A DNA stretch of 64,000 nt from Pontibacillus yanchengensis. Its GTDB lineage: Bacteria > Bacillota > Bacilli > Bacillales > BH030062. Under the pieces are notes generated by a model. The model was not told the origin of the DNA. It did not search any database and saw only the letters and a list, made by a program, of their open reading frames with translations. Positions 16,004-26,221 of the stretch are shown in pieces. The stretch's first letter is position 1; every line of letters begins with the position of its first letter. The translations under genes and the position numbers were made by a program. Where the stretch lies: assembly GCF_009856295.1 (NCBI RefSeq), contig NZ_WMEU01000001.1, positions 310,001-374,000 on the forward strand. The letters run 5' to 3'.

Positions 16004-18082
16004 CTATTCTTGTGAATCTTCTTTATAGTTACATGATGTACATTGAACTTGTGTGCCTTTTTTCGCCTTCTTTTCTACCAATAAAGATTCACATTTTGGA
16101 CAAGGACGGCTAATTGGCTTATCCCAAGAAATAAAGTCGCACTCTGGAAAGCGATCACATCCATAAAAGGTACGACGCTTTTTACTTTTACGTTCAACTA
16201 CATTACCTTCTTTACACTTAGGGCATTTTACACCTATTTCTTTTAAAATAGGCTTGGTATTCCTGCAGTCCGGGAAATTCGAGCATGCTAGGAATTTACC
16301 ATAGCGTCCCATTTTGTAGACCATTTCGTGTCCACATTCTTCACATGTAACACCAGCAGGTTCATCTTTAATCTCGACTTCTTCCATTTCTTTTTCAGCC
16401 TTTTCTAAACGCTTCTCGAAATCTTGATAAAAGTCATCGATAACTTGAATCCACTGCTTTTTCCCTTCTTCTACAGCATCCAAGTTTCCTTCCATTTCAA
16501 CTGTGAAGTCCACGTTAATAATTTCAGGAAAATACTCTCTTAATAATTCAACTACGATTTCACCCAACTCCGTTGGTACGAATCGTTTATTATCCAAGCT
16601 TACATACCCACGTCTTTGAATAGTATCTAATGTTGGAGCATAAGTAGATGGACGTCCAATGCCCATTTCCTCCAACGTCCTCACTAGACGAGCTTCTGTG
16701 TACCGTGGAGGTGGCTGGGTAAAGTGTTGGTTCGGTTCGATTTTGGAAGCCTTAACAGTCATACCCTCTTCCAATTCAGGTAAGTACTTATCTTCTTCCT
16801 TTTTGTTATCATCGCTACCTTCCACGTAGACCTTCATAAAACCTTTGAATTTTATTTTAGATCCTGTAGCTCTAAATTCAACATCCTCATTTAATAAATG
16901 AGCTGTTATCGTATCCATCACGGCAGGAGCCATTTGACTCGCTAAGAAACGTTCCCAAATTAACTTGTATAAGCGAAATTGATCTCTTGATAAGAATTCT
17001 TTAATTGTTCTTGGATCACGCACTGTGGAAGTTGGTCGAATTGCTTCGTGTGCATCTTGTGCATTTTGTGCATTTTTGTTTTTTTGGTTCCCTTTTCCTA
17101 AAAATGTTTTGCCGTACTTCTCTTCAACATATCCAGCTGCTTCTTTTTGAGCACTTTGAGATATTCTTGTAGAGTCCGTACGCATATAAGTAATTAAACC
17201 AACCGTACCTTCTTTTTTCCCTAGCTCTATACCTTCATAGAGTTGTTGCGCAAGCATCATGGTTTTCTTAGCTTTGAAGTTTAATTTACGTGCTGCTTCC
17301 TGTTGGAGGGAAGATGTTGTAAAAGGAGCTGCGGGATTTCTTCGCCTTTCCCTTTTATTTATTTTATCAACGGTAAAGTCTTTCCCTTTCATTTTTGAAA
17401 GTACTCCATCAACATCCTCTTTTGAAGATAGTTTTTCTTTTTTTCCATTCAAACCGTAAAACGATCCTTCAAATGATTCTTTTTCTTTTTGAAAGTTTCC
17501 TTCAATTGTCCAATATTCTTCTGGCTTAAATTCATTTATTTCATTTTCACGATCAATGATAAGCTTTACAGCGACTGATTGTACTCGTCCAGCACTAAGG
17601 CCTTTTTTAACTTTCTTCCATAATAATGGACTGATATTATAACCAACCAATCGGTCTAGAACCCTTCTTGCCTGTTGTGCATCTACCAGATCCATATCGA
17701 TGGTACGAGGGTTTTTAAACGATTCTTTTATAGCATCTTTCGTAATCTCATTAAACACAACCCTGCATTGAGATGTTTCATCCATATTCAGGCTATGTGC
17801 TAAGTGCCAAGCAATTGCCTCTCCCTCTCTGTCGGGGTCAGCGGCAAGATACACTTTCTTCGCTTTTTTAGCTGCCGTTTTCAATTCTTTTAATACGGGC
17901 CCTTTACCTCTTATTGTGATGTACTTAGGTTGATAGTCTTCCTCAACATTCACACCCATTTGACTTTTAGGTAAGTCAATTACGTGGCCCATTGATGCTT
18001 TTACAGAATATTTTTTTCCTAAATATCGCTCTATTGTTTTTGCTTTTGCAGGTGATTCTACAATAACCAGATAATCTGCCAT
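16004..18082 (-). CDS. topA: DNA topoisomerase I
   Basis: A 692-residue type IA topoisomerase that relaxes negative supercoils. The Toprim domain is at the N-terminus ([18 protein letters not shown]; acidic motif DPDREGEA); the active-site Tyr is in [12 protein letters not shown] near residue 300; three C-terminal zinc ribbons are seen (CEEC...C...C, CPKC...C...C, CPKC...CTSC). The longer frame adds nine codons before a clean GGGAGGAAACATATATG, so 18082 was chosen. It is normally followed by trmFO in Bacilli; here element A follows. Confidence 0.97.
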   Translation of the reverse strand: MADYLVIVESPAKAKTIERYLGKKYSVKASMGHVIDLPKSQMGVNVEEDYQPKYITIRGKGPVLKELKTAAKKAKKVYLAADPDREGEAIAWHLAHSLNMDETSQCRVVFNEITKDAIKESFKNPRTIDMDLVDAQQARRVLDRLVGYNISPLLWKKVKKGLSAGRVQSVAVKLIIDRENEINEFKPEEYWTIEGNFQKEKESFEGSFYGLNGKKEKLSSKEDVDGVLSKMKGKDFTVDKINKRERRRNPAAPFTTSSLQQEAARKLNFKAKKTMMLAQQLYEGIELGKKEGTVGLITYMRTDSTRISQSAQKEAAGYVEEKYGKTFLGKGNQKNKNAQNAQDAHEAIRPTSTVRDPRTIKEFLSRDQFRLYKLIWERFLASQMAPAVMDTITAHLLNEDVEFRATGSKIKFKGFMKVYVEGSDDNKKEEDKYLPELEEGMTVKASKIEPNQHFTQPPPRYTEARLVRTLEEMGIGRPSTYAPTLDTIQRRGYVSLDNKRFVPTELGEIVVELLREYFPEIINVDFTVEMEGNLDAVEEGKKQWIQVIDDFYQDFEKRLEKAEKEMEEVEIKDEPAGVTCEECGHEMVYKMGRYGKFLACSNFPDCRNTKPILKEIGVKCPKCKEGNVVERKSKKRRTFYGCDRFPECDFISWDKPISRPCPKCESLLVEKKAKKGTQVQCTSCNYKEDSQE

Positions 18083-18168
18083 ATATGTTTCCTCCCAGAT
18101 GGGGTTCATTTTCAGTTGTTAGTTCTATTGTTATGTTGAAAACGTTTATTATTTTAAAATCTTCCCTA

Positions 18169-18197
18169 TTATTAAATATTTCTTCTCAGTTTGTCAA
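18169..18197 (-). promoter_or_regulatory. Sigma-A promoter of topA
   Basis: On the minus strand a consensus TTGACA (18192-18197) is followed after 17 nt by TAATAA (18169-18174), about 86 bp before the topA start. This indicates transcription of topA separately from dprA. Confidence 0.7.
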
Positions 18198-18277
18198 ACG
18201 CATAAATAGATAAATATTTCATTTTATGGATATTTCAAACAGAAATTTGACGATAATCTACAAAATTACCTCCATTA

Positions 18278-19147
18278 TTACAACCAATCCTCTTCTATAT
18301 CGTGGGAGTTTTGAACTAATTTCGCTCCTTGTTGGATTAATCGATGACACCCCACTGACATGGGGGATGTAATATCGCCTGGTAAAGCATACACATCTTT
18401 CCCTTGCTCTAAAGCTTGATCCACCGTAATAAGAGATCCGCTTCTTTCTTTCGCTTCTATCACTAATGTTCCTGTACTTAGACCGCTAATAAGTCGATTA
18501 CGCTCCGGGAAATGCCATTTCTGAGGTTTGATATAAGGAGGATATTCACTAACAAGGAGTTGGTTCCTTCTAAGGTTTTCCATAAGTCCTCGATTTTCTA
18601 AAGGATAGCAATGGTTAAAACCAAATGCAAGCACAGCGATTGTTCGACCTCCTTTTTCCATTGTTATATTATGAGCAAAGGTGTCGATTCCTCTCGCCAT
18701 ACCACTAACAATTACGCATTTCTGTTCAATTAATGGAGTTAACACATTCTTCATTATTGGGTATGCTTTAGAGGTAGGAGTTCTTGTACCTACTACGCTA
18801 AGAGAAGGTGATTGACTTAGTAAAGATAGGTCCCCTTTACAATATAAAACAATCGGCGGATCTGGGATTTGTTTGAGGTGGGAAGGAAACAGAGGATGCT
18901 TATTCGTTATTACAATATTTTGATGTATATAGGATGCTGTAAGGCGCTTCATATCACTCGAATGCAACTTCTGAAATATACTTGTAGCTTTCTTGGTTGG
19001 GAGTTGTAATAAAGAGGCTAGTTGAGCAAGAGATTTTTTATAGGGAAGGATTAAATTAGGATCTACATTCATAACCTTCCTCATTAATCGACGATTTCCA
19101 TTCAACACTATAAGAAGATGGCATAAGCGGAATTCAAAATTGGTCAT
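18278..19147 (-). CDS. dprA: DNA processing protein DprA (Smf)
   Basis: A 289-residue Rossmann-fold protein that loads RecA on incoming single-stranded DNA during transformation. Signature blocks: SLSVVGTRTPTSKAYP, VSGMARGIDTFAHNITMEKGG-type binding loop, FPERNRLISGLSTGTLVIEA and SGSLITVDQALEQGKDVYALPGD. The ATG at 19147 lies 8 nt after AAAGGA; a GTG one codon earlier is possible. It lies between sucD and topA as in B. subtilis. Confidence 0.95.
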   Translation of the reverse strand: MTNFEFRLCHLLIVLNGNRRLMRKVMNVDPNLILPYKKSLAQLASLLQLPTKKATSIFQKLHSSDMKRLTASYIHQNIVITNKHPLFPSHLKQIPDPPIVLYCKGDLSLLSQSPSLSVVGTRTPTSKAYPIMKNVLTPLIEQKCVIVSGMARGIDTFAHNITMEKGGRTIAVLAFGFNHCYPLENRGLMENLRRNQLLVSEYPPYIKPQKWHFPERNRLISGLSTGTLVIEAKERSGSLITVDQALEQGKDVYALPGDITSPMSVGCHRLIQQGAKLVQNSHDIEEDWL

Positions 19148-19215
19148 CACATTTATCCTTTCTACTAAGTAAACAAGTTTCTACTATTGTAATGTTTATT
19201 ATAGGCATCATTAGA

Positions 19216-19248
19216 AAGAAAAGCTCCTGGGGGATACCAGGAGCTTTC
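19216..19248 (-). terminator. Rho-independent terminator after sucD
   Basis: On the minus strand an 11-bp stem (AAAGCTCCTGG/CCAGGAGCTTT) with a 6-nt loop is followed by a T-rich tract, 12 bp after the sucD stop codon. Confidence 0.92.
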
Positions 19249-19259
19249 GAACATTCTTC

Positions 19260-20162
19260 TTAATGTGTTTTACATTTTTCATATAGAGCATTATTTTTCA
19301 AGACATTAATAAGTGTTTCACCCATTACTGCTGGCGTTTCTGCAACTTCAATGCCGCATTCATTCATAACAGAAATCTTTTCTTCTGCTGTTCCTTTTCC
19401 GCCAGAGATGATTGCACCAGCATGTCCCATACGTTTACCCGGAGGAGCTGTGCGACCTCCGATAAATCCAACTACAGGCTTATCCATGTTTTCTTTGACG
19501 AAACGGGCAGCTTCCTCTTCTGCAGTACCACCTATTTCCCCAATCATGATAACTCCATACGTATCAGGATCATCTTGGAATGCCTGCAATACATCAATAA
19601 AGTCAGTACCATTTACAGGGTCTCCGCCAATTCCAACAGCAGTAGATTGACCAATTCCAGCTTCTGAAAGTTGATGTACTGCCTCATACGTTAGTGTTCC
19701 ACTACGGGAAACAACACCGATATGGCCTTTTTTGTGAATATAACCAGGCATAATACCAATTTTACATTCTTCAGGGGTAATAACACCTGGACAGTTTGGT
19801 CCTACTAGGCGAGTTTTCTTGCCTTCCATATACCGTTTAACTTTTACCATGTCGATTACAGGGATATGTTCTGTAATACAGATTACCATATCAAGTTCTG
19901 CATCTACTGCTTCCATAATAGCATCGGCAGCAAATGCTGCAGGAACGTAAACAACGGAAGCAGTTGCTCCTGTTTGTTCAACAGCCTCTTCAACTGTATT
20001 GAAAACAGGTACACCCTCTACTTCTGTTCCGCCTTTTTTCGGGGTTACACCACCAACAATTTGAGTTCCGTACTCAAGCATTTGTTTTGTGTGGAAAAGT
20101 GCAGTAGAACCTGTGATTCCTTGCACAATAACTTTTGTATCTTTATTAATATATACACTCAT
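19260..20162 (-). CDS. sucD: Succinyl-CoA synthetase alpha subunit
   Basis: A 300-residue subunit that, with SucC, converts succinyl-CoA to succinate with nucleotide phosphorylation in the citric-acid cycle. It has the CoA-binding Rossmann start ([18 protein letters not shown]), GPNCPGVI, and the phosphohistidine loop [17 protein letters not shown] near residue 246. It follows sucC by 16 bp with its own GAAAGGACGG binding site. Confidence 0.98.
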   Translation of the reverse strand: MSVYINKDTKVIVQGITGSTALFHTKQMLEYGTQIVGGVTPKKGGTEVEGVPVFNTVEEAVEQTGATASVVYVPAAFAADAIMEAVDAELDMVICITEHIPVIDMVKVKRYMEGKKTRLVGPNCPGVITPEECKIGIMPGYIHKKGHIGVVSRSGTLTYEAVHQLSEAGIGQSTAVGIGGDPVNGTDFIDVLQAFQDDPDTYGVIMIGEIGGTAEEEAARFVKENMDKPVVGFIGGRTAPPGKRMGHAGAIISGGKGTAEEKISVMNECGIEVAETPAVMGETLINVLKNNALYEKCKTH

Positions 20163-20178
20163 TTTTGTCCGTCCTTTC

Positions 20179-21339
20179 TTATTTTACTAGTTCAACAATT
20201 TTCTGAGCCGCTTCAGCCATAGATTCAGAAGCTGTAATATTTAGTTCTGACTCATTTAGAATTTGTTTACCTTCTTTTACGTTGGTACCTTCTAAACGTA
20301 CAACAAGTGGAATCTCTAAACCTACTTCTTTCGAAGCCGCTACTACACCTTCAGCAATAACATCACACTTCATTATTCCACCGAAGATATTAACGAGAAT
20401 CCCTTTAACACTGGAATCGGACAAAATGATCTTAAACGCTTCCGTTACCTTTTCTGTAGTGGCACCTCCCCCTACATCAAGGAAGTTGGCGGGCTCACCA
20501 CCGTAGTGCTTAATGGTGTCCATCGTTGCCATTGCAAGACCCGCACCATTCACCATACAACCGATATTCCCGTCTAGAGCAATATAACTTAGGTCATACT
20601 TAGAAGCTTCAATTTCTTTTGGATCTTCTTCATCTAAGTCACGATATTCTAAAATATCTTTTTGACGGAATAAAGCGTTATCATCAAAGTTTAACTTTGC
20701 ATCTAAAGCTAGAACTTCACCATCACCTGTCGTAACAAGAGGGTTAATCTCAGCAATGGAGCAATCTTTTTCTACAAAGACTTGATAAAGACCCATCATG
20801 AATTTAACTGCTTTACCTAATAATTCATCTGGGATATTAATGTTAAATGCTAAACGACGTGCTTGATATGGCATTAAGCCTGCAACTGGATCAATAACTT
20901 CTTTAAATATTTTTTCAGGCGTATTTGCAGCAACTTCTTCTATCTCTGTACCGCCTTCTTCAGAAGCCATCATCGTAACTCTAGAGGTTGCACGATCAAG
21001 TACAATGCCTACGTAATATTCCTTTTGTATGTCACAGCCTTCTTCTATCAGTAAGCGCTTAACTTCTTTACCTTCAGGTCCTGTCTGATGAGTAACCAAC
21101 TGCTTACCTAGAATTTCATTGGCATATGTACGCACTTCATCTTGGTTTTTTGCTACTTTTACGCCACCGGCATTACCGCGTCCTCCTGCGTGGATTTGTG
21201 CTTTCACTACTGATACCTTAGAGCCTAGTGCATTCGCAGCATCTACAGCTTCATCTACGGTATAAGCTACCTTACCATTGGGAACGGCAACGCCGTAGCT
21301 ACGTAATATTTCTTTACCTTGATACTCGTGAATATTCAT
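20179..21339 (-). CDS. sucC: Succinyl-CoA synthetase beta subunit
   Basis: A 386-residue ATP-grasp subunit. [20 protein letters not shown] is the conserved start; [19 protein letters not shown] and [15 protein letters not shown] are typical. The open frame extends 42 codons upstream, but those codons are unlike the family and the ATG at 21339 has a GGGAGGATGGAAC binding site, giving a length close to that of B. subtilis SucC. It is first in the sucCD operon, with a promoter candidate at 21375-21404. Confidence 0.98.
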   Translation of the reverse strand: MNIHEYQGKEILRSYGVAVPNGKVAYTVDEAVDAANALGSKVSVVKAQIHAGGRGNAGGVKVAKNQDEVRTYANEILGKQLVTHQTGPEGKEVKRLLIEEGCDIQKEYYVGIVLDRATSRVTMMASEEGGTEIEEVAANTPEKIFKEVIDPVAGLMPYQARRLAFNINIPDELLGKAVKFMMGLYQVFVEKDCSIAEINPLVTTGDGEVLALDAKLNFDDNALFRQKDILEYRDLDEEDPKEIEASKYDLSYIALDGNIGCMVNGAGLAMATMDTIKHYGGEPANFLDVGGGATTEKVTEAFKIILSDSSVKGILVNIFGGIMKCDVIAEGVVAASKEVGLEIPLVVRLEGTNVKEGKQILNESELNITASESMAEAAQKIVELVK

Positions 21340-21374
21340 GTTCCATCCTCCCATCAAATTGTCACTGCATGACC

Positions 21375-21404
21375 ATTGTATAAAAAATATGTGTGAATTG
21401 TCCA
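21375..21404 (-). promoter_or_regulatory. Possible sigma-A promoter of sucCD
   Basis: On the minus strand TGGACA (21399-21404) and TACAAT (21375-21380) are 18 nt apart and lie 36 bp upstream of the sucC start. TATACA two bases earlier is an alternative -10 box. Confidence 0.5.
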
Positions 21405-21471
21405 CAAATTCATTTATAATATAGAAAACTTTCGAGAATTTCTCTTTATTCTCACAAAATATCACATAAAT

Positions 21472-21494
21472 CAGGTAACTAATTTAGTTACCTG
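21472..21494. other. Perfect inverted repeat between ylqH and sucC
   Basis: CAGGTAAC, a 7-nt centre, GTTACCTG. It lies between the ylqH stop and sucC and lacks a strong T-run in the minus direction. It may be a weak terminator for ylqH or an operator upstream of the sucCD promoter; the sequence does not decide. Confidence 0.5.
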
Positions 21495-21579
21495 TAATTG
21501 TGCTACGTAAACTAGTTTCTGGAAATAGTATCCCCCCCTCAACAGACCTGTTTTCTTAAAAGAATCCACTTTACGTTTT

Positions 21580-21852
21580 TTATCCAGATCGTTTATCAAC
21601 TTGATATACAAATGCAAACACTTCTGCTACAGCCTGATAAAGATCTTCTGGTATTGTTTCATTTATATCTAGCTCTCCAAGCAAATTTACTAAAGCAGGG
21701 TCTTCTTGAATAGGTACATGATGCTCTTCTGCACTTTCTACGATCTTAGAAGCAACATCGCCTTTTCCCTTAGCTACAACCTTTGGTGCTTCTTGTTCAT
21801 CAGCATCATAATTTAATGCAACTGCCTCTCTTCGTTTATGTTGTTCACTCAT
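21580..21852 (-). CDS. ylqH: FlhB C-terminal domain-like protein YlqH
   Basis: A 90-residue homologue of the cytoplasmic C-terminal domain of the flagellar export switch FlhB (AVALNYDADEQEAPKVVAKGKGDVA, then IVESAEEHHVPIQEDPALVNLL, and PEDLYQAVAEVFAFVYQ). It lacks the membrane domain and the self-cleaving NPTH motif, so it resembles only the part after cleavage. Proteins of this type (FhlX/YlqH) have been reported able to substitute for that fragment. It overlaps the ylqG stop by 4 nt. Confidence 0.85.
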   Translation of the reverse strand: MSEQHKRREAVALNYDADEQEAPKVVAKGKGDVASKIVESAEEHHVPIQEDPALVNLLGELDINETIPEDLYQAVAEVFAFVYQVDKRSG

Positions 21853-23777
21853 ATTTTTAAATCAAAGCCTCCTTGAGGAAAAGTGGAATGTTTTGAAGTA
21901 GGGGTTTTTGTTTCTTGGTGATTTTCATGTATAGCACGATGTCTAACCGTAGAAACCTGATACCCTATCTTTTCCAACCCTTGTTCTAAAGACGGTTTTA
22001 GCGACTTTAGAACAGAAGATGCCTTTTCGTTATCCGAAAAGATTGTAAGCTGAACAATTCTTTTTTGAACACGCATATCAATTACCGTTTCTTTTAAAGA
22101 TCCTAATTCTAAATAAAATAAAATATGGCAATAATCTGGATCAATTACGTCATCTTCATTTTTTTTGCCTTCTACATCCATGAATAAATCCTGTTCCAAA
22201 CCAAACCATTCCCCAGGTAACTGTAGGTTCATTTGAAGCATTTGATTGTTTTCCTGCACATTTAACGGCATCCCATTCAGATGATGGAGAACTGTTTGTA
22301 ATTTCTCCGTCATTTGAGGACTAGTACCGTCATGCATTACTTGTAAAACTGTGGATTTTAATGTTTGATTTACTTGTTCTGGATTATGAAGAAGCTTATG
22401 CTCAACGTTCATTCCTGTTGATTGCAATGAAGACTTTAGCTGGACTAAAAACTGCTCCTTACTTCCCTGGAAAAGCTGAGATTGATCTTGCCTAGCATGA
22501 CTTAACCAATCAACTAATACTTGCATTTGTTGTTGAGTAAGCTGTCTTCCAGATACCTGCTGAAGTTGATTCACCATGTTGGATATAGGAGCTGATTGTT
22601 GTTGTATAACTTGTTGTGGTTTTTGACTTGATGCAAATTCTTGCAATACTTTATATGCATCATCAGTTAAAGTGCTTTTCAGGGATTGTATCAAAGCTTG
22701 ATTTTGATTAGAAAAAAGTAGTTGCTGTGTTTTTAATTGTAATGCATTTACTTGTTTGTGATCCATCTGACTAGTATTTAGCTTTCCATCTTGACCTAGT
22801 TTAACTAGGCTTGTCAAAGTTGTTACCCATTGTTGAAATTGTTGTTGCTTTCCACCTTGAAAAGGTAACTGTTGTTGTAATAGGTTCAATAATCTCCTTG
22901 CCATATCTTTCGAAGAGTTGTTACTGTTCGTAACCTGGGACAATAACGTCTGCGGTAAGTCCTCTTGATTAGCAGGTCCTTTTAGAGTAGGTTGTGAAGA
23001 ATGGAATACTTGAGACTTCAAGTTTTGTATCGAATTAGCTTCCGAAATGATACCAGCCTTGCGTAATACATGTAAGCTTTCTGATTGATTCATGTTTATA
23101 TGAGCATTTAGCGTATTAGAGACCTGTTGAGAAAAAGAAGTTGTTGATCGGTTCATTGCAGATTTTATTTGATGTAATAATTGTTGCTGTCGATCTGTCG
23201 TTGGTTGACCTTCTAAGTCTGCCTCAACAGACTGTAAGGTTGATGATAAAGTCTGTTGTCCTTCTATTCTCGTCTGTAATGCTTGAAATATCGAAGCTTT
23301 GATAGGCATTTTTCGTTTCAACATGTCTAGCATCACATGGTTGAATCCTTTTTGGTCACCGAATTTACCCAATATGCTTATAGCCTTCTGAACATCACCT
23401 TTTTGAAATGGTATGTTTTCATTTAACAAGGTTTTGATAAGGTTGGCGCGTTCTTTTGAAAAAGATATTCCTAACTGCTGTAATATTTGTGTGGTTTGTT
23501 TATCAGATTGTTGCATGCCCACTTCATTCATCACTTGTAATTGCACCATTTGGTCATTAGACTTCACTTGAAATAAATATCGTCCATTTAGAGTTAAGGC
23601 GGCTTCTAACTGTGCGGTAACTTGCTGATTACCAAGCTGAACAAGGGCGCGTTGGTTTGGATAAAGCTTTAGTACTTTACCAGTTACCATTTGACCAGGC
23701 TTTAATGTTTGTTGGATAGATTGAGTTTTTGATGATTTCAGTGTCTCTAACAGTTGTGATGTAATGGTAGAGGACAA
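21849..23777 (-). CDS. ylqG: FliK-like protein YlqG, Gln-rich
   Basis: A 642-residue soluble protein, extremely rich in Gln, Ser and Leu. The C-terminal part (LFYLELGSLKETVIDMRVQKRIVQLTIFSDNE) resembles the FliK C-terminal fold. With ylqH, an FlhB-fragment homologue, it looks like a second FliK/FlhB pair far from the flagellar operon; the role is inferred. It starts at TTG, 7 nt after GGAGGTG, directly after rnhB. Composition is unlike its neighbours but like fliK in this window. Confidence 0.75.
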   Translation of the reverse strand: MSSTITSQLLETLKSSKTQSIQQTLKPGQMVTGKVLKLYPNQRALVQLGNQQVTAQLEAALTLNGRYLFQVKSNDQMVQLQVMNEVGMQQSDKQTTQILQQLGISFSKERANLIKTLLNENIPFQKGDVQKAISILGKFGDQKGFNHVMLDMLKRKMPIKASIFQALQTRIEGQQTLSSTLQSVEADLEGQPTTDRQQQLLHQIKSAMNRSTTSFSQQVSNTLNAHINMNQSESLHVLRKAGIISEANSIQNLKSQVFHSSQPTLKGPANQEDLPQTLLSQVTNSNNSSKDMARRLLNLLQQQLPFQGGKQQQFQQWVTTLTSLVKLGQDGKLNTSQMDHKQVNALQLKTQQLLFSNQNQALIQSLKSTLTDDAYKVLQEFASSQKPQQVIQQQSAPISNMVNQLQQVSGRQLTQQQMQVLVDWLSHARQDQSQLFQGSKEQFLVQLKSSLQSTGMNVEHKLLHNPEQVNQTLKSTVLQVMHDGTSPQMTEKLQTVLHHLNGMPLNVQENNQMLQMNLQLPGEWFGLEQDLFMDVEGKKNEDDVIDPDYCHILFYLELGSLKETVIDMRVQKRIVQLTIFSDNEKASSVLKSLKPSLEQGLEKIGYQVSTVRHRAIHENHQETKTPTSKHSTFPQGGFDLKI

Positions 23778-23779
23778 TA

Positions 23780-24562
23780 TTATTCACCTCCATAAATGGC
23801 TTTACGAACGGGGGAAAAAGAACGCCTATGGTACTGAGTTATACCATGCTCCTGTATGGCTTGCATGTGTTCTTTTGTTCCATACCCCATATTATTTCCA
23901 AATTGGTATTCAGGAAAAGCGTTATGAAGTGTTTCCATATAACGATCTCGTGTTACTTTAGCTAGCACACTGGCTGCAGCAATGGAAATACTGCGAGTGT
24001 CCCCTTTTATTAGTGCATCATAACTTACACTAATGTCTGTTAATTCTACTGCATCGATTAATACATGATCGGGGAAAGGATCTAATTGAGATAGGGCTTT
24101 ACGCATTGCTAACTTTGTAGCTTGGTGAATATTCAATTCATCAATCACTTCACTTGGAATTACTCCTATCCCATAGGAAATTGCTTCTTGTTTTATCGAT
24201 TCAAAAAATAGATTACGATTACTTCCTGTCAACTGCTTAGAATCATTCAATCCTACCAAATGGAAATCTATAGGTAAAATAACTGCTGCTGCTACTACAG
24301 GGCCGGCCAAAGGACCTCTTCCAGCTTCATCTATACCAGCAATATACTGTTTGCCTTCCTGAAAGTAATGCTTCTCAAACGATTGCATTTCCTCAAATTG
24401 ATGTTGTAATGCTCGTTTATGCTTTTGTTTTTTTTCATATTGCTCCAATAATTTTTGAACACCTTTACGGCTATCCTTTTGGAATGCTATGTATTGTTCT
24501 TCTGTAAACTGTTCATTATTGATAAGTTCTTTAATATAAGCAATTGTAAAGTCTGATTTCAT
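23780..24562 (-). CDS. rnhB: Ribonuclease HII
   Basis: About 260 residues. RNase HII cuts RNA-DNA hybrids and removes misincorporated ribonucleotides. The catalytic start AGIDEAGRGPLAGPVVAAAV places Asp78-Glu79; DSKQLT, LIDAVEL and SIAAASVLAKVTRD carry the other conserved acids and the substrate-binding patch. The N-terminal 60-residue extension is usual in Bacilli. The frame opens five codons earlier, but those contain the GGAGGAG binding site, so ATG 24562 was chosen. Confidence 0.96.
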   Translation of the reverse strand: MKSDFTIAYIKELINNEQFTEEQYIAFQKDSRKGVQKLLEQYEKKQKHKRALQHQFEEMQSFEKHYFQEGKQYIAGIDEAGRGPLAGPVVAAAVILPIDFHLVGLNDSKQLTGSNRNLFFESIKQEAISYGIGVIPSEVIDELNIHQATKLAMRKALSQLDPFPDHVLIDAVELTDISVSYDALIKGDTRSISIAAASVLAKVTRDRYMETLHNAFPEYQFGNNMGYGTKEHMQAIQEHGITQYHRRSFSPVRKAIYGGE

Positions 24563-24643
24563 ATACTCCTCCATCAATCTTTATATCGGTTTTAGTTAAA
24601 AATTTTAAAGTATAGCAATTTTCGTATTTACATTGGACTATAC

Positions 24644-24675
24644 GAAAGAAAGGCTGACCCAATGTGAGTCAGCCC
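24644..24675 (-). terminator. Rho-independent terminator after rbgA
   Basis: On the minus strand GGCTGAC pairs with GTCAGCC around a 9-nt loop, then a T-rich tract. It begins 5 bp after the rbgA stop and precedes rnhB. Confidence 0.85.
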
Positions 24676-24679
24676 TGTA

Positions 24680-25549
24680 TCACTCTGTTTCTTGTTGTTC
24701 GACAACTTCAGGTGTCTCAAGTGTAATGGCACCTAATTTATTGGATCGTAAATCACGTATGATAATATCAGCTACTTTATCAAAATTGACGTTGCCACCG
24801 CTTTCTAAACATCCACGTTTTTCACCTATATGCTCGAATGCTTCACCCATTTCTTCAATAGAGGAAGGAAGACCATAGCGTTCTTTTAAAGCAGATGAAT
24901 AATGAGCTTGTAGAAAACGAATTATAAAAGCCGCTACATCTGGTATTGGTAGAATATTATCTTTAATCGTCCCAATAGATGCTAAACGATAACCAACGAT
25001 TTCATCCTCAAATTTAGGCCATAATATACCTGGAGTATCTAATAACTCAAAGTCTTTTTTAACTTTGATCCATTGTTGTGCCTGGGTCACCCCTGGCTTG
25101 TCTCCAATTTTTGCAATCTTTTTCTTAGCCAGTCGATTAATCAAAGTAGACTTCCCTACATTAGGAATACCTAAAATCATTGCACGAGCCGGACGAGGGC
25201 GAACCCCTTTTTTCCGGAGCTTTTCTAATTTTTCATTTCCAAGTTCCTTCGCCTGTTGTACGACTGATTGGATGTCTTTTTGCTGTTGAACATCTACAGG
25301 TATAGCAATGATTCCTTTTTCTTCATACCACTGAACCCACTGCTCCGTTACATGTGCGTCAGCTAGGTCTTTCTTCATTAATAAGACCATTTTCGTTTTC
25401 TGGTTTAAAACCTGATGTAACATTGGGTTTTGAGATGAGTAAGGTGCTCTTGCATCTACCAGTTCAATAATAAAGTCTACTAACTTCAATTTTTCTTCTA
25501 CTTCACGTTTTGCTTTGGCCATATGGCCTGGAAACCATTGAATAGTCAA
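24680..25549 (-). CDS. rbgA: Ribosome biogenesis GTPase RbgA (YlqF)
   Basis: A 289-residue circularly permuted GTPase needed for late 50S assembly (L16 incorporation). The start TIQWFPGHMAKAKRE and the order G4-G1-G3 fit: G1 GIPNVGKST at residues 127-135, G3 DTPG at 171-174. G4, normally NKxD, reads MKKD at 58-61, so the usual Asn is Met (codon ATG). Of two TTG starts, 25549 has better spacing to GGGTGA and gives the family N-terminus. Confidence 0.96.
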   Translation of the reverse strand: MTIQWFPGHMAKAKREVEEKLKLVDFIIELVDARAPYSSQNPMLHQVLNQKTKMVLLMKKDLADAHVTEQWVQWYEEKGIIAIPVDVQQQKDIQSVVQQAKELGNEKLEKLRKKGVRPRPARAMILGIPNVGKSTLINRLAKKKIAKIGDKPGVTQAQQWIKVKKDFELLDTPGILWPKFEDEIVGYRLASIGTIKDNILPIPDVAAFIIRFLQAHYSSALKERYGLPSSIEEMGEAFEHIGEKRGCLESGGNVNFDKVADIIIRDLRSNKLGAITLETPEVVEQQETE

Positions 25550-25566
25550 ATTCAATCACCCTTTTT

Positions 25567-26124
25567 TTAGTTCACAGTTCCAATTCGACTAGGTGGCCAA
25601 ATTTTAAATTGAGCCTCGCCTACAATCCGGTCTATTGAGATGAGTCCTAATCTTCTACTATCTGTGGAGTTATTACGATTATCCCCTAACACCAATACAT
25701 ACCCCTCAGGAATCTTCTGATATCCACCTGGTAGGTCTTCAAGTGAAAAATCAAATGTGTACGTTTGATTATCATTTAACTGGTTAACCCTGTCTTGTAT
25801 AAACGGTTCGTTAACAGTCTTGCCATTCACATATAGTTTTTCATCTTTGTATTCGACGTGTTCACCTGGTAAACCAATTACACGTTTGATATAATTCCGA
25901 GTTTCTGTTGCATGAAATACAACAACATCAAAACGTTCTGGATCTCCAATCGTATAACTTATCTTATTAACAATTAAGTAATCCCCATCATGTAAAGTTG
26001 GTAACATAGAGGGCCCATCTACGATAACTGGAGAAAACAAAAACACACGTATAATAATAGCAATTGCAGCAGCGATACCTAGAGCTTTCACCCAGTCAAA
26101 CCATTCACTTCGTTTTCCAGTCAC
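25567..26124 (-). CDS. lepB: Type I signal peptidase
   Basis: A 185-residue membrane protease that removes signal peptides from secreted proteins. One N-terminal membrane segment spans about residues 12-32, followed by the catalytic Ser39 (GPSMLPTL) and Lys80 (RNYIKRVIGLPGE); the box GDNRNNSTDSR is also present. It starts at GTG behind GGAGGGGTGAAGG. Unlike B. subtilis, where sip genes lie elsewhere, it sits between rplS and rbgA, an order I recall from several other Bacilli. Confidence 0.96.
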   Translation of the reverse strand: MTGKRSEWFDWVKALGIAAAIAIIIRVFLFSPVIVDGPSMLPTLHDGDYLIVNKISYTIGDPERFDVVVFHATETRNYIKRVIGLPGEHVEYKDEKLYVNGKTVNEPFIQDRVNQLNDNQTYTFDFSLEDLPGGYQKIPEGYVLVLGDNRNNSTDSRRLGLISIDRIVGEAQFKIWPPSRIGTVN

Positions 26125-26178
26125 CCTTCACCCCTCCACAGAAACTCTAATATAATTTATTATTCGTTCTATTGATAA

Positions 26179-26211
26179 CAAAAAGGAGCCTGTCAATGCA
26201 AGCTCCTTTTT
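26179..26211 (-). terminator. Rho-independent terminator after rplS
   Basis: On the minus strand AAAAAGGAGC pairs with GCTCCTTTTT around a 12-nt loop; the T-run is part of the descending arm. It lies between rplS and lepB. Confidence 0.92.
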
Positions 26212-26221
26212 CGGTGTCATC

